Below the pieces are notes generated by a model, which saw nothing but the letters and a program-made list of their open reading frames with translations, did no database searches and was not told the origin of the DNA. Made by a program: the position numbers and the translations under genes. A stretch of DNA of 64,000 nt from Salinirubrum litoreum (GTDB lineage: Archaea > Halobacteriota > Halobacteria > Halobacteriales > Haloferacaceae): positions 723,068-787,067 of the forward strand of contig NZ_JAJCVJ010000002.1 of NCBI RefSeq assembly GCF_020567425.1. Reading direction: 5' to 3'. Shown here piece by piece: positions 41,632-50,116 of this stretch (its first letter is position 1; each line of letters starts with the position of its first letter).

Positions 41632-41652
41632 CGCTCGACCGACCCGCGCGGC

Positions 41653-42300
41653 TCACTCCTCTGGCTGGAGAATCGACGCGCCCTCGAACACCTTCCCGAG
41701 TCGGAACATCGACGCGACCACCGCGTCACAGGCCGGGCGGACCGCGTCCTTCGGCAGGAAGCCGACCGACAGCCCCGCGACCTCCAGCATCGGCAGGTCG
41801 TTCGCCCCGTCGCCGACCGCGACCGTCCGACTCATCGGCACGTCGAGTTCCTCGGCCAACCCTTCCAGTGCGTGATCCTTCGTCCCCTCGATCAGCGGGC
41901 CTTCGACCTCGCCAGTCAGTCGCCCACCCTCCACGGGGAGGCGGTTGGCGACGATGGTGTCCACCGACACGTCCTCGTGGGCCAGCGCGCGCTCCACGCC
42001 GCGCTCGAAGCCACCGGTGAGAATCGCGGTGTGGTGGCCGGCCTCGTTCAGTCGGCGGAGCACGTCGGCCGCGCCGGGGCGGAGTCGGACCTGCCCGTAG
42101 GCTTCCTCGGCCTTCTCCTCCGAGAGCCCTTCGAGCAGGCTGGCGCGCTCGCGCAGGCTCTCGGCGTAGCTGATCTCGTCGTTCATGGCGCGCTCGGTGA
42201 TGTCGGCCATCCGGGCCGCGACGCCCTCCTGTTCGCCCAGCAGCACGGTCATCTCCGAGTCTGACAGCGTCCCGTCGAAGTCGAACGCGATGAGTCGCAT
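41653..42300 (-). CDS. serB: Phosphoserine phosphatase (HAD superfamily)
   Basis: Catalyses the last step of serine synthesis, O-phosphoserine to serine; 215 residues. HAD motif I is FDFDGTLSDSE with nucleophile D7 and acid D9. Motif II lies in HTAILTGGFERG, and motif III/IV is DHALEGL followed by AVGDGANDLPML. The helical cap (about residues 20-75) is the size seen in SerB. ATG 42300 starts directly before motif I. The gene lies 1 kb from serA, which supports the serine assignment over other HAD phosphatases. Confidence 0.88.
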   Translation of the reverse strand: MRLIAFDFDGTLSDSEMTVLLGEQEGVAARMADITERAMNDEISYAESLRERASLLEGLSEEKAEEAYGQVRLRPGAADVLRRLNEAGHHTAILTGGFERGVERALAHEDVSVDTIVANRLPVEGGRLTGEVEGPLIEGTKDHALEGLAEELDVPMSRTVAVGDGANDLPMLEVAGLSVGFLPKDAVRPACDAVVASMFRLGKVFEGASILQPEE

Positions 42301-42388
42301 ACCGGTCGCTCGGGCGCGGTGGGTTTCAAACCTACCGAAGGTGGCAGCGCCGGGGCGGCCGTCGGCCCGCCCGCGACCGACTGCCGGG

Positions 42389-43036
42389 TCAGTAGTCCGT
42401 CCAGGCTCGCGGGCCGAACTCCGCCCCCCGGACCCGGACCTGTCGGTCACCCGTGTCCGTCTCGCGGAGTTCGACCAGCGCGTCGAACGGCTGTTTCAGG
42501 ATCTCCAGGTCCCGCGAGTCAGGGACCGTGCTGTCGATGGCGAAGACGCCGACGAACTCCGAACTGGCGATCCGCCCGGTCAACACGTGGACGAACTGGA
42601 AGACGCGCCGGAGGTCGGCGTACATCAGGATGGTCGACAGCGAGTGGAGGCCGACCCGTGCCGCGACGCCGTCGTCGTAGAACGCTCGGAGGTACTCGGT
42701 CAGTCCGATGCCGATACCCGTCAGGTCGCCCGGGTCGGTGACGTACCGGCGGTAGGGACTCTCGGGGGCGCGGCCGAAGCCGTTCGCGCGGCTCACGCAG
42801 TCGACGATCGGCAGTCGTTCGTCCGGGACCGGACCGGCCAGTCGCCGGAAACCGCCGGCGATCGTCTCCGCGTCCTGCCGGGTCGTGACGAGCACGTTCC
42901 CGCGTTCCGTCGCGTCGCCCGCCCCGACGAGCGACAGCAGGATGTCACGCTTGCCGGTCATCACCGGTCCGGCCACGAGGACGTTCGTCCCCGACTCGAT
43001 CTCGTCGCCGCGCAACACGGCGGGTTCCTCGTCCAC
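42389..43036 (-). CDS. RecA/KaiC-like ATPase-fold haloarchaeal protein
   Basis: A 215-residue protein. GTNVLVAGPVMTGKRDILLS has a Walker-A-like loop (GPVMTGKR) lacking the usual Ser/Thr after Lys. NVLVTTRQDAETI and ESPYRRYVTDPGDLTGIGI follow, and a VGVFAIDST segment stands at the Walker B position. Such RecA-fold proteins are frequent in haloarchaea and often sit near signalling genes; ATP hydrolysis is not certain here. There is no ATG upstream of the domain in frame. GTG 43036 gives a plausible acidic start and lies about 45 bp after an AT-rich aaatac stretch. It is divergent from serA. Confidence 0.7.
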   Translation of the reverse strand: MDEEPAVLRGDEIESGTNVLVAGPVMTGKRDILLSLVGAGDATERGNVLVTTRQDAETIAGGFRRLAGPVPDERLPIVDCVSRANGFGRAPESPYRRYVTDPGDLTGIGIGLTEYLRAFYDDGVAARVGLHSLSTILMYADLRRVFQFVHVLTGRIASSEFVGVFAIDSTVPDSRDLEILKQPFDALVELRETDTGDRQVRVRGAEFGPRAWTDY

Positions 43037-43286
43037 GTGGTGTGCCTCCGACTTGCCACGTGCTACGTGCCGGTCGTATTTCAAACCCTGCAACCCTCGC
43101 TCGTGATCGTCCGGAGACCGCCGGAGGCAGGTCGGTCGAGGTTCCGAGCGGACGCGGTCCGTCACGCTCCCGAGCAGTCGGAGTCTGCCACTCCCGACGA
43201 GTCGAGGGCTGTCAACACACCGCGTGAGGGCGCAACAATAGGGCCATAGAGAAACCGTTATCCACCGTCCGAAGCAGAGTACGCCC

Positions 43287-44870
43287 ATGAAGATACTGGT
43301 CACGGACCCAGTCGCGGACGCCGGCATCGCGCGACTCCGCGACGCCGGCCACGAGGTCGAGACCGCCTACGAGGTGGCAGACGAGGAACTGCTGGCGGCC
43401 GTCGCGGACGCCAACGCGCTGATCGTCCGGTCCGGGACCGAGGTGACCGAGGCCGTCTTCGAGGCCGCCGAGGACCTCGTCATCGTCGGCCGCGCCGGCA
43501 TCGGCGTGGACAACATCGACATCGACGCCGCGACCGACCACGGCGTGATCGTCGCCAACGCCCCGGAGGGGAACGTCCGGGCCGCCGCCGAGCACTCGGT
43601 GGCGATGGCGTTCGCGGCCGCGCGGTCGATCCCGCAGGCTCACGCCCGTCTGAAGGCCGGCGAGTGGGCCAAGGGCGACTACCTCGGGACCGAGGTCAAC
43701 GGCAAGACGCTCGGGGTCGTCGGTCTCGGTCGCGTCGGCCAGGAGGTCGCCAAGCGTCTCGGCTCGCTGGGCATGGACATCGTCGCGTTCGACCCGTACA
43801 TCGGCGAGGAACGCGCCGAACAGATCGGCGCGGAACTGGTCGACCTCGAGGACTGTCTCGCACGCGCCGACTTCCTGACGGTCCACACGCCCCTGACGCC
43901 GGAGACGGAGAACATGATCGCCGAGGACGAACTGGCGACGATGGGCGGCGGCTACCTGATCAACTGCGCCCGGGGCGGCGTCGTCGACGAAGACGCCCTC
44001 GCTGGGGCAGTCGAGTCGGGGACGCTCGACGGCGCGGCGGTGGACGTCTTCGCCGACGAACCGGTCGCGCCGGACAACCCACTGCTCGCGGTGGAAGACA
44101 TCGTGGTGACGCCGCACCTCGGCGCGAGTACCGAGGCGGCACAGGAGTACGTCGCCACCAGCATCGCGGACCAGATTCTCGCCGCGTTCGCCGACGAACC
44201 GGTCGTCAACGCGCTGAACGCCCCGTCGGTGGACAAGAGCGCGTTCCCGCGCATCCGGCCGTACATCGACCTCGCGGAGACCGCCGGGAAGGTCGCCGCA
44301 CAGGTGTTCGACGACCGCGTCTCGGAGGTGACGGTCAGCTACGAGGGCGACATCGCCGAGGAGGACGTGGACCTCGTCACCGCCAGCGCCCTGAAGGGCG
44401 TCTTCGAGCCGCTGGAGTGGCAGGTGAACGCGGTCAACGCCCAGAAGATCGCAGAAGAGCGCGGCATCGACGTGACCGAGCGGAAGTCCCGCCAGACCGA
44501 GGACTTCCAGAGTCTCATCACCGTCACCGTCTCGGACGGCGAGGAGTCGGTCGGCGTCTGCGGGACGCTCTTTGCCGGTGACGACCCCCGGATCGTCCGC
44601 ATCGACGGCTTCCGGGTGGACGCCATCCCCCACGGCCAGATGCTCGTCGCGCGCAACTACGACCGGCCGGGCGTCATCGGCTTCATCGGGACGGTGCTGG
44701 GCGACAACGACATCAACATCGCGGGGATGTTCAACGCCCGCGAGACGCGCGGTGGCGAGGCGCTGACGGTGTACAACCTCGACCAGCCGGTCTCCGACGA
44801 GGTCCGGGCGACACTGCTCGCGGACGAGCGACTGATCGACGTGAAGAACATCACGCTGAACGGCGAGTAG
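43287..44870 (+). CDS. serA: D-3-phosphoglycerate dehydrogenase
   Basis: First step of serine synthesis, 3-phosphoglycerate to 3-phosphohydroxypyruvate with NAD; 527 residues, the long form. The N-terminal part has VGRAGIGVDNIDIDAATDHG, nucleotide-binding TLGVVGLGRVGQEVAKRLGS, a catalytic Arg in LINCARGGVVDE, and the His-Glu pair in VTPHLGASTEAAQEY. An intervening domain (about residues 320-450) is followed by a C-terminal ACT domain (MLVARNYDRPGVIGFIGTVL), which usually mediates serine feedback. ATG 43287 is clear. Confidence 0.96.
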   Translation: MKILVTDPVADAGIARLRDAGHEVETAYEVADEELLAAVADANALIVRSGTEVTEAVFEAAEDLVIVGRAGIGVDNIDIDAATDHGVIVANAPEGNVRAAAEHSVAMAFAAARSIPQAHARLKAGEWAKGDYLGTEVNGKTLGVVGLGRVGQEVAKRLGSLGMDIVAFDPYIGEERAEQIGAELVDLEDCLARADFLTVHTPLTPETENMIAEDELATMGGGYLINCARGGVVDEDALAGAVESGTLDGAAVDVFADEPVAPDNPLLAVEDIVVTPHLGASTEAAQEYVATSIADQILAAFADEPVVNALNAPSVDKSAFPRIRPYIDLAETAGKVAAQVFDDRVSEVTVSYEGDIAEEDVDLVTASALKGVFEPLEWQVNAVNAQKIAEERGIDVTERKSRQTEDFQSLITVTVSDGEESVGVCGTLFAGDDPRIVRIDGFRVDAIPHGQMLVARNYDRPGVIGFIGTVLGDNDINIAGMFNARETRGGEALTVYNLDQPVSDEVRATLLADERLIDVKNITLNGE

Positions 44871-44945
44871 GGCGGCGAGTCGCCCCCCGTCAGGCTGAGT
44901 CGGGCGGCCGCCACCGGACACGCGACCGGGACGTCGCGACTCGCG

Positions 44946-45023
44946 TCAGTCGTCGGTACAGCAACAGTCGGTGCAGGATTCGTCGGCGGTGCAGTGACAG
45001 TCGGCGCAGGAACAGGAGCTCAT
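44946..45023 (-). CDS. 25-residue cysteine-rich metallothionein-like peptide
   Basis: The frame from ATG 45023 to TGA 44946 encodes 25 residues with eight cysteines: C4, C6, C9, C11 (plus H10) and C17, C20, C21, C22, separated by an acidic turn. The CxC and CxxCCC spacing is that of metal-thiolate clusters, so copper or zinc binding is inferred. It lies between serA (convergent) and a coiled-coil gene. The frame is too short for routine gene prediction, and the Cys density (32 percent) is far above chance for this genome. Confidence 0.55.
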   Translation of the reverse strand: MSSCSCADCHCTADESCTDCCCTDD

Positions 45024-45118
45024 TCGGAGGGTGCCTCCACGGGAAGGAAGGCACGGCCGCCACAAAGGTCTTTTTCGGGGTTCGATTGACTACGAAGATA
45101 GATCGTTCCGGAGACAGG

Positions 45119-45439
45119 TCACCGCAGGCGGAGGAGACGGGCGAGTCGGAGGCGGAGCGAGTCGTCGGGGACGGCGGTGTCGGACTGCGCTGTCTGCTGG
45201 TCGTGGCTCGAGACGGCGTGTTCGTACTGGCGTCTGCGTTCGGCTTCACGGTCGGCCCGGCGGTCGAGTTCGGCGCGGAGCGTGGCGTTCTCGTGTTCGA
45301 GTTCGGCGACGTAGAGGTCGCGGTCGGTGTCGGTCGCAGAGACCGCCGACTCGGCGTGGGGGGTGTCGCCGTCCCGTGGCCGGGTCCCGCGCGACTCGCC
45401 GGGACTGACGGTTCCGGTTGGGAGGTTGCTGAGAGGCAC
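45119..45439 (-). CDS. Small coiled-coil protein, function unknown
   Basis: A 106-residue protein from GTG 45439. The first 45 residues are polar and probably disordered. The second part is a leucine-zipper-like helix (DRDLYVAELEHENATLRAEL), and the C-terminus is Leu/Arg-rich (SLRLRLARLLRLR). The start is uncertain, since the open frame continues upstream through low-similarity sequence. Composition of the helical part supports a real protein; the identity does not go beyond that. Confidence 0.5.
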   Translation of the reverse strand: MPLSNLPTGTVSPGESRGTRPRDGDTPHAESAVSATDTDRDLYVAELEHENATLRAELDRRADREAERRRQYEHAVSSHDQQTAQSDTAVPDDSLRLRLARLLRLR

Positions 45440-45872
45440 GTGTGAACCGTTGTCACTGTCTGGCAAAAATCCCCGGCAGACTCCTGTCGTGCGACCGTCT
45501 GACGTGCGAGGGTGACGGGGTGGATGGTCGGGGACGCGGGAGTCGCCGGCCTGCGGAACGACTGGCTGGACTGTCCTTCGACCGTGAGAGTACGACAGAG
45601 CGCGACAGCGACCGCGACTGCGCCGCACCCCGCACCCCGCGACCGCACAACACCGCCACGGCCCTGTACCGCCCCTCGCTCTCCACGGCCTCGACCACGG
45701 CGAGAGCGTGGCGCTCGCTAGCTCTCGTCACCGGCGCTTCGCGCCGACTGCTGGGGATCACCGGTCCCGCCCTGCTCACGTAGACCTCGCACGCGTCGTC
45801 GTCGCGCGCACCGGGAGGTTCCGTGAGACCGAACGGCGTCCGAGCGACGGGATCAGCCCACCCGACGCACAC
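45440..45872 (-). repeat. Degenerate fragment of the dispersed element, copy E
   Basis: A 0.43-kb gap without a convincing gene. On the minus strand about 45600-45660 reads as gcggtgttgtgcggtcgcgg-like units, the same as the tail of copies A-C. Short hairpins (GGCGC/GCGCC near 45733; GAGAGC/GCTCTC near 45702-45726) resemble those of copy C. The head and the two-hairpin module are not recognisable. Open frames through it are Arg/Ser-rich and repeat-derived. Confidence 0.4.
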
Positions 45873-46991
45873 CTACAGGCCGGCCACGTCTTCGATGGCG
45901 TCGGTCAGGCGCTCGATCGACTCCACGTCGTGCTCGCCCATGTGGCCGATACGGAAGGTTCGCTCGCCCAGATCGCCGTAGCCGTTCGAGAAGGCGAAGT
46001 CGTACTCCTCGGAGACCTGCTCGATGGTCCCGGCCACGTCGATGCCGGCGGTGTTCTCGATACAGCTCACGGTCTGGGACTCGTAGCCGTCCTCGGGGAA
46101 CATGTCGAAGTGCTCGGCGGCCCAGTCGCGGGTGTACTCGGCCATCTCGCGGTGGCGCTCGCTCCGCCCCTCGTGGCCCTCCTCCAGCATGTACTTCATC
46201 TGCTTGCGGTAGGCGAGCATCACCGGGATGTTCGGCGTGGAGTGGGTCTGGCCCTTCCGGTCGTAGTAGTCGAGACAGCGCTGGAAACCGCCGTACCACG
46301 ACGCCGACTCTTTGCCGACCTCGCGGTCGTAGGCGTCCTCGCTGACGACACAGATCGCCAGCCCCGGCGGCATGGCGAACGCCTTCTGCGAGGAGGCGAA
46401 GATCACGTCGATGTTGTGCGCGTCGATGTCGACGTAGTCGCCGCCGAGACACGACACCGCGTCCACGACGAAGTAGGTGTCCGGGTACTCGGCGACCACG
46501 TCGCCGATCGCCTCGACCGGGTTCCGGACGCCGGTCGAACTCTCGTTCATGACACAGCCGACCATGTCGTAGTCCTTCTCGCTCGACTCCAGCGCCTCGC
46601 GCACGTCCTCGGGCTTGACAGCTTTCCCCCAGTCGTACTCCAGTCGGTCGACGTCCTTGCCGAGACGGTCGGCGACGTTGGCGAAGCGCTCGCCGAAACT
46701 GCCGGAGGTCGCACAGAGCATGTGGTCGTCGACGAGGTTCAGCGTCGCGGCCTCCCAGAACTCGGTGCCGGAGGCCGTGAGCACGATCACGTCGTTGTCG
46801 GTCCCGAGGAACGTCTTCGTGTCCTCGACGATGGTCGTGTAGAGGTCGGTCATCCGGTCCATCCGGTGTCCGAACATCGGCTGTGCCATCTCCTGGATCA
46901 CGTCGTCGCGGACCTCGGTCGGGCCGGGGATGTACAGCGTCTTGTCCTGATAGTCGTCCGTGTACTCCTGTTTCTCGGTCACGTGGGCCAC
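45873..46991 (-). CDS. Class V PLP-dependent aminotransferase
   Basis: A 372-residue fold-type I aminotransferase of the serine-pyruvate/alanine-glyoxylate group. LYIPGPTEVRDDV and MFGHRMDRM are at the N-terminus, VIVLTASGTEFWEAATLN binds the phosphate, VVDAVSCLGGDYVDID carries the PLP-pyridine Asp, and FASSQKAFAMPPG holds the Schiff-base Lys. In methanogens a class V enzyme of this type makes phosphoserine. The nearby serA and serB genes make a phosphoserine aminotransferase role attractive but unproven. The start is GTG 46991 (a second GTG three codons on is possible). Confidence 0.9.
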   Translation of the reverse strand: MAHVTEKQEYTDDYQDKTLYIPGPTEVRDDVIQEMAQPMFGHRMDRMTDLYTTIVEDTKTFLGTDNDVIVLTASGTEFWEAATLNLVDDHMLCATSGSFGERFANVADRLGKDVDRLEYDWGKAVKPEDVREALESSEKDYDMVGCVMNESSTGVRNPVEAIGDVVAEYPDTYFVVDAVSCLGGDYVDIDAHNIDVIFASSQKAFAMPPGLAICVVSEDAYDREVGKESASWYGGFQRCLDYYDRKGQTHSTPNIPVMLAYRKQMKYMLEEGHEGRSERHREMAEYTRDWAAEHFDMFPEDGYESQTVSCIENTAGIDVAGTIEQVSEEYDFAFSNGYGDLGERTFRIGHMGEHDVESIERLTDAIEDVAGL

Positions 46992-47104
46992 CTGATAGAG
47001 ACCACTGGGTCGCCGGACGTGATGGTACTTTTGGATGGCGCACTTCGGAGCAGTCGTCCCGGGTTGTCAGGGAGTCGAAGATCGGCTCGAACGTCCGAAC
47101 AGCA

Positions 47105-47476
47105 TCAGTCCGAGTCTCCGTACAGTACGTCGTCGATGTCGTCTTCGGTCATCGTGACACCGGACGAGACCATCCCCTCGTGACACGCTTCTCGTTCGTC
47201 CCCAGCGGACTGGTCGTTCGGCTTCGGTTCCAAGCCGTCGATGCGGTCGAATGCGGCCCGGCTCTCGGCTTCAAGTGCCCGAATCTCCTCGGTGTTGTCC
47301 TCGTAGTACGACAGCGCCTCGTGAACAGCCGCGAGTGAGATTTCCAAGTTGTCGGCGACCGACGCTGGCGACTGCTCACCATCGACGATTCTCCCGACGA
47401 TGTGGCGCACACCGATCCGTGTTCCGTCGATCCGAGGTTCTCCGCCGAGTACCCCGTCGTCACGGACGATGCTCAT
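47105..47476 (-). CDS. DUF433 antitoxin-like protein
   Basis: A 123-residue protein. The DUF433 winged-helix-like domain fills the first half (GVLGGEPRIDGTRIGVRHIV, then SVADNLEISLAAVHEALSYY). A long acidic helical tail follows. DUF433 proteins are usually the antitoxin of a pair with a PIN-like DUF5615 toxin; no toxin gene lies on either side here. Composition is slightly less GC-rich than in the neighbours. ATG 47476 is clear. Confidence 0.85.
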   Translation of the reverse strand: MSIVRDDGVLGGEPRIDGTRIGVRHIVGRIVDGEQSPASVADNLEISLAAVHEALSYYEDNTEEIRALEAESRAAFDRIDGLEPKPNDQSAGDEREACHEGMVSSGVTMTEDDIDDVLYGDSD

Positions 47477-47533
47477 ACAGAACAGACAGTCCTACTAGCA
47501 GTTATACGTTGTCGAAATAGTCACACCACGTAC

Positions 47534-50044
47534 TCACTCGAACGAGTCCGGGTCACGCATCGCGCGGGCCACGTCCACTGCCGCGACGTTCTCCGACACG
47601 TCGTGGACGCGGATGATGTCGGCACCGCGATCCGCCGCCAGCGCGGTCGTAGCGACCGTCGCCGACAGTCGGTCGTCCGGGCCACGCCCGATCAACTCGA
47701 ACAGCGACTTGTGGGAGTGGCCGACGAGCAGTGGACAGCCGAGCGCCTCGAACTCGTCCAGCCGATCCAGCAGTTCGAAGTTCTCGACCTTCGACTTCCC
47801 GAAGCCGATGCCCGGATCGACAACGACGCGCTCGCGGGGGATGCCGGCCTTCTCGGCCAGCAGGACGCGCTCGCGGAGTTCGGCGATCACGTCGGTCACC
47901 ACGTCGTCGTAGGTTACGTCTCGGTTCGGATCGACCGGCGCGTCGATGGAGTGCATCACGATTACCGGCACCTCGCGGTCGGCCGCGAGGAAGCGCATCG
48001 CGGGATCGGCCAGTCCGGTCACGTCGTTCAGAATCGTCGCGCCCGCGTCGAGCGCCGCCGCCGCGACCTCGGCTTTCCGGGTGTCGATCGACACGGCGAC
48101 GTCGAGGTCCGCGAGCGCCTCGACGACCGGGACGACGCGGTCGATCTCCTCCTCGACAGACACCGGGTCCGCGCCGGGGCGGGTGCTCTCGCCGCCGACG
48201 TCCACGATGCCGACGCCGGCCTCGACCATCGACTCGGCCTGCGCCACGGCGTCCTCGACCGCCTCGAACTCGCCGCCGTCGTGGAAGCTGTCCGGCGTGA
48301 CGTTCACGACGCCCATCACGCACGGGCCGGCCGACCACGGATACTCGCGGTCGGTCGCTGACGACTGTTCGGCGGAACTCGTCGCCTCGCCGGTCTGTCG
48401 AACCTGCGACCTGATCTCCTCGACGACTGCCGACAGTCCCATCGGGGCGTCGGCCAACCGCTCGGCGAGCGCGTCGAACTCGGACAGCCGTCCGCCGAGG
48501 ACGACCTCCACGAGTTCCCCGCCGCGCGTCTGCCCGGAGACGACCCCGGTGCCGCCGAGCGCCCGGAACTCGCTCGCGGCGCGGTCGGCGGCGTCACGGT
48601 CCAGTCGGGTCGTGACGACGCGGTACTGGAGGTCGTCGGTGTGGTCTGCGCGGTCGTCGCCCGCCGCGTTCGCTCGGCGGAGAACGGCCGCTGCGTCCTC
48701 GGCGTCCCGGACGGTCGTCGGCACGTCGGTCCGGGTCCACGTCCGTCGGGCCTCGGCGACACAGAACAGCGAGCCGACGACCAGCACGCAGTCGGCGGGG
48801 GCTGTGCGGTCGCGGGCCGAGGCGAGTGCGTCGGCGACCGACCCGCCGACCTCCACCGACTCGGCACCCGCGCGGTCGAACACCTCGGCGAGCACCTCCG
48901 GGTCCTCGGCGCGAGAGAGGTTCGGTTTGCAGGTCGTCACGGAGGCGGCGGTGGGGAGCGCGTCGGCCATCGCCCGGTGGTCCTTGTCGTGCATCGCCCC
49001 GAAGACGAGATGCAGGTCGTCGTAGTCGAACTCCGCGAGCGTCTCGGCGACCGACTCGCAGGCACTCGGGTTGTGCGCGCCGTCGAGGACGACGAGAGGG
49101 TCGGTCTCCAGCACCTCGAACCGGCCGGGCCAGTGTGCGTTTCGCAGGCCACGGGCGAGTGTCTCCTCGTCGACGTCCGCGAGTTGGCGAACCAGCGCGA
49201 CCGCGCATCCGGCGTTCGTCGCCTGATACCGCCCGAGCAGCGGTAGTCGTGCGTCGACTTCCCAGTCCGGGCCCACGAGCGAGACGGCCGACTCGGTGTG
49301 GTTCGTCCGGCCCTCGTAGCTGCAGGTCACGTCCGGTGTGTCGTGGGAGTCCGTGTCGTCGGACTCTGCCGACTCGGCCGCCTCGGCCGACGCGAAGCCG
49401 ACCGTCACGAGGTCGCCGGCCGCCGCCCGGAGTGTCGAGAGCGCCTCGCCGGTCGCGGCGGTGACGAGCGGTGCGTCGCTCGGCGCGACGGCGGCCTTCT
49501 TCTCGGCGATCTCCGCGACGGTGTCACCCAGCACCGCGGTGTGTTCGAGCGAGACGTTCGTCACCGCGCTGGCGACCGGGTCGACGACGCTCGTCGCGTC
49601 GAGTTTCCCGCCCATGCCGACCTCCAAGACGGCGACGTCGACCGCCTCGCGACCGAAGAACCAGAGGCCGAGCGCCGTCACCGTCTCGAAGAAGGTCAGT
49701 GGCTCCCCGTCGGCAGAGCGCTCGACGAGAAACGGCTTCGCGGTCTCGACGAACTCGGTGACGGCCGAGCGTGGGATCGTCCGCCCGTCGACGCGGACGC
49801 GTTCCGTGAGATCGTCGAAGTGCGGAGACGTGTAGAGGCCGACCGTCAGGCCGGTCTCCCGGAGGATCGACTCCACCATCGTGGCCGTGCTCCCCTTCCC
49901 GTTCGACCCCGCGATCTGGACGAACCGCACGTCCTCGTGGGGGTCCCCGAGGAACGCGAGTAGCTCCCGGATCGACTCGGTCCCCGGATCGACCTGAAAT
50001 CGCCGGAGGTCGAACAGGAAGTTCGCGGCCTCGTCGTACTCCAT
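47534..50044 (-). CDS. folCP: Bifunctional folylpolyglutamate/dihydrofolate synthase - dihydropteroate synthase
   Basis: An 836-residue fusion of two folate enzymes. The N-terminal FolC part (about 1-430) has the Mur-ligase P-loop GSNGKGST at 46-53, YTSPHFDDLTERVRVDG, VGMGGKLDATS, TNVSLEHTAVLG and LDGAHNPSA. A linking region of about 140 residues follows. The C-terminal FolP barrel (about 570-836) has VMGVVNVTPDSFHDGG, VDVGGESTRPGA, ILNDVTGL, VDPGIGFGKSKVENFELL and LVGHSHKS. FolC-FolP fusions are known in haloarchaea. ATG 50044 is preferred; a GTG four codons upstream is possible. The ligase gene ends 72 bp upstream on the same strand. Confidence 0.94.
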   Translation of the reverse strand: MEYDEAANFLFDLRRFQVDPGTESIRELLAFLGDPHEDVRFVQIAGSNGKGSTATMVESILRETGLTVGLYTSPHFDDLTERVRVDGRTIPRSAVTEFVETAKPFLVERSADGEPLTFFETVTALGLWFFGREAVDVAVLEVGMGGKLDATSVVDPVASAVTNVSLEHTAVLGDTVAEIAEKKAAVAPSDAPLVTAATGEALSTLRAAAGDLVTVGFASAEAAESAESDDTDSHDTPDVTCSYEGRTNHTESAVSLVGPDWEVDARLPLLGRYQATNAGCAVALVRQLADVDEETLARGLRNAHWPGRFEVLETDPLVVLDGAHNPSACESVAETLAEFDYDDLHLVFGAMHDKDHRAMADALPTAASVTTCKPNLSRAEDPEVLAEVFDRAGAESVEVGGSVADALASARDRTAPADCVLVVGSLFCVAEARRTWTRTDVPTTVRDAEDAAAVLRRANAAGDDRADHTDDLQYRVVTTRLDRDAADRAASEFRALGGTGVVSGQTRGGELVEVVLGGRLSEFDALAERLADAPMGLSAVVEEIRSQVRQTGEATSSAEQSSATDREYPWSAGPCVMGVVNVTPDSFHDGGEFEAVEDAVAQAESMVEAGVGIVDVGGESTRPGADPVSVEEEIDRVVPVVEALADLDVAVSIDTRKAEVAAAALDAGATILNDVTGLADPAMRFLAADREVPVIVMHSIDAPVDPNRDVTYDDVVTDVIAELRERVLLAEKAGIPRERVVVDPGIGFGKSKVENFELLDRLDEFEALGCPLLVGHSHKSLFELIGRGPDDRLSATVATTALAADRGADIIRVHDVSENVAAVDVARAMRDPDSFE

Positions 50045-50116
50045 GGGTTCGGAAACAGAGTCCCCGCGCTTTAGCCTGTCGGACGCGGCCTCGTCGTCCT
50101 GCAAACCGGGCGACGA

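Noticed and set aside
43212-44921. 569-codon minus-strand frame opposite serA
   Set aside because: serA is fully supported by motifs over its whole length; the opposite frame has none.
45453-45872. 139-codon minus-strand frame in the gap before the class V aminotransferase
   Set aside because: It is Ser/Arg-rich and follows the degenerate element tail. No conserved domain or good start is seen.
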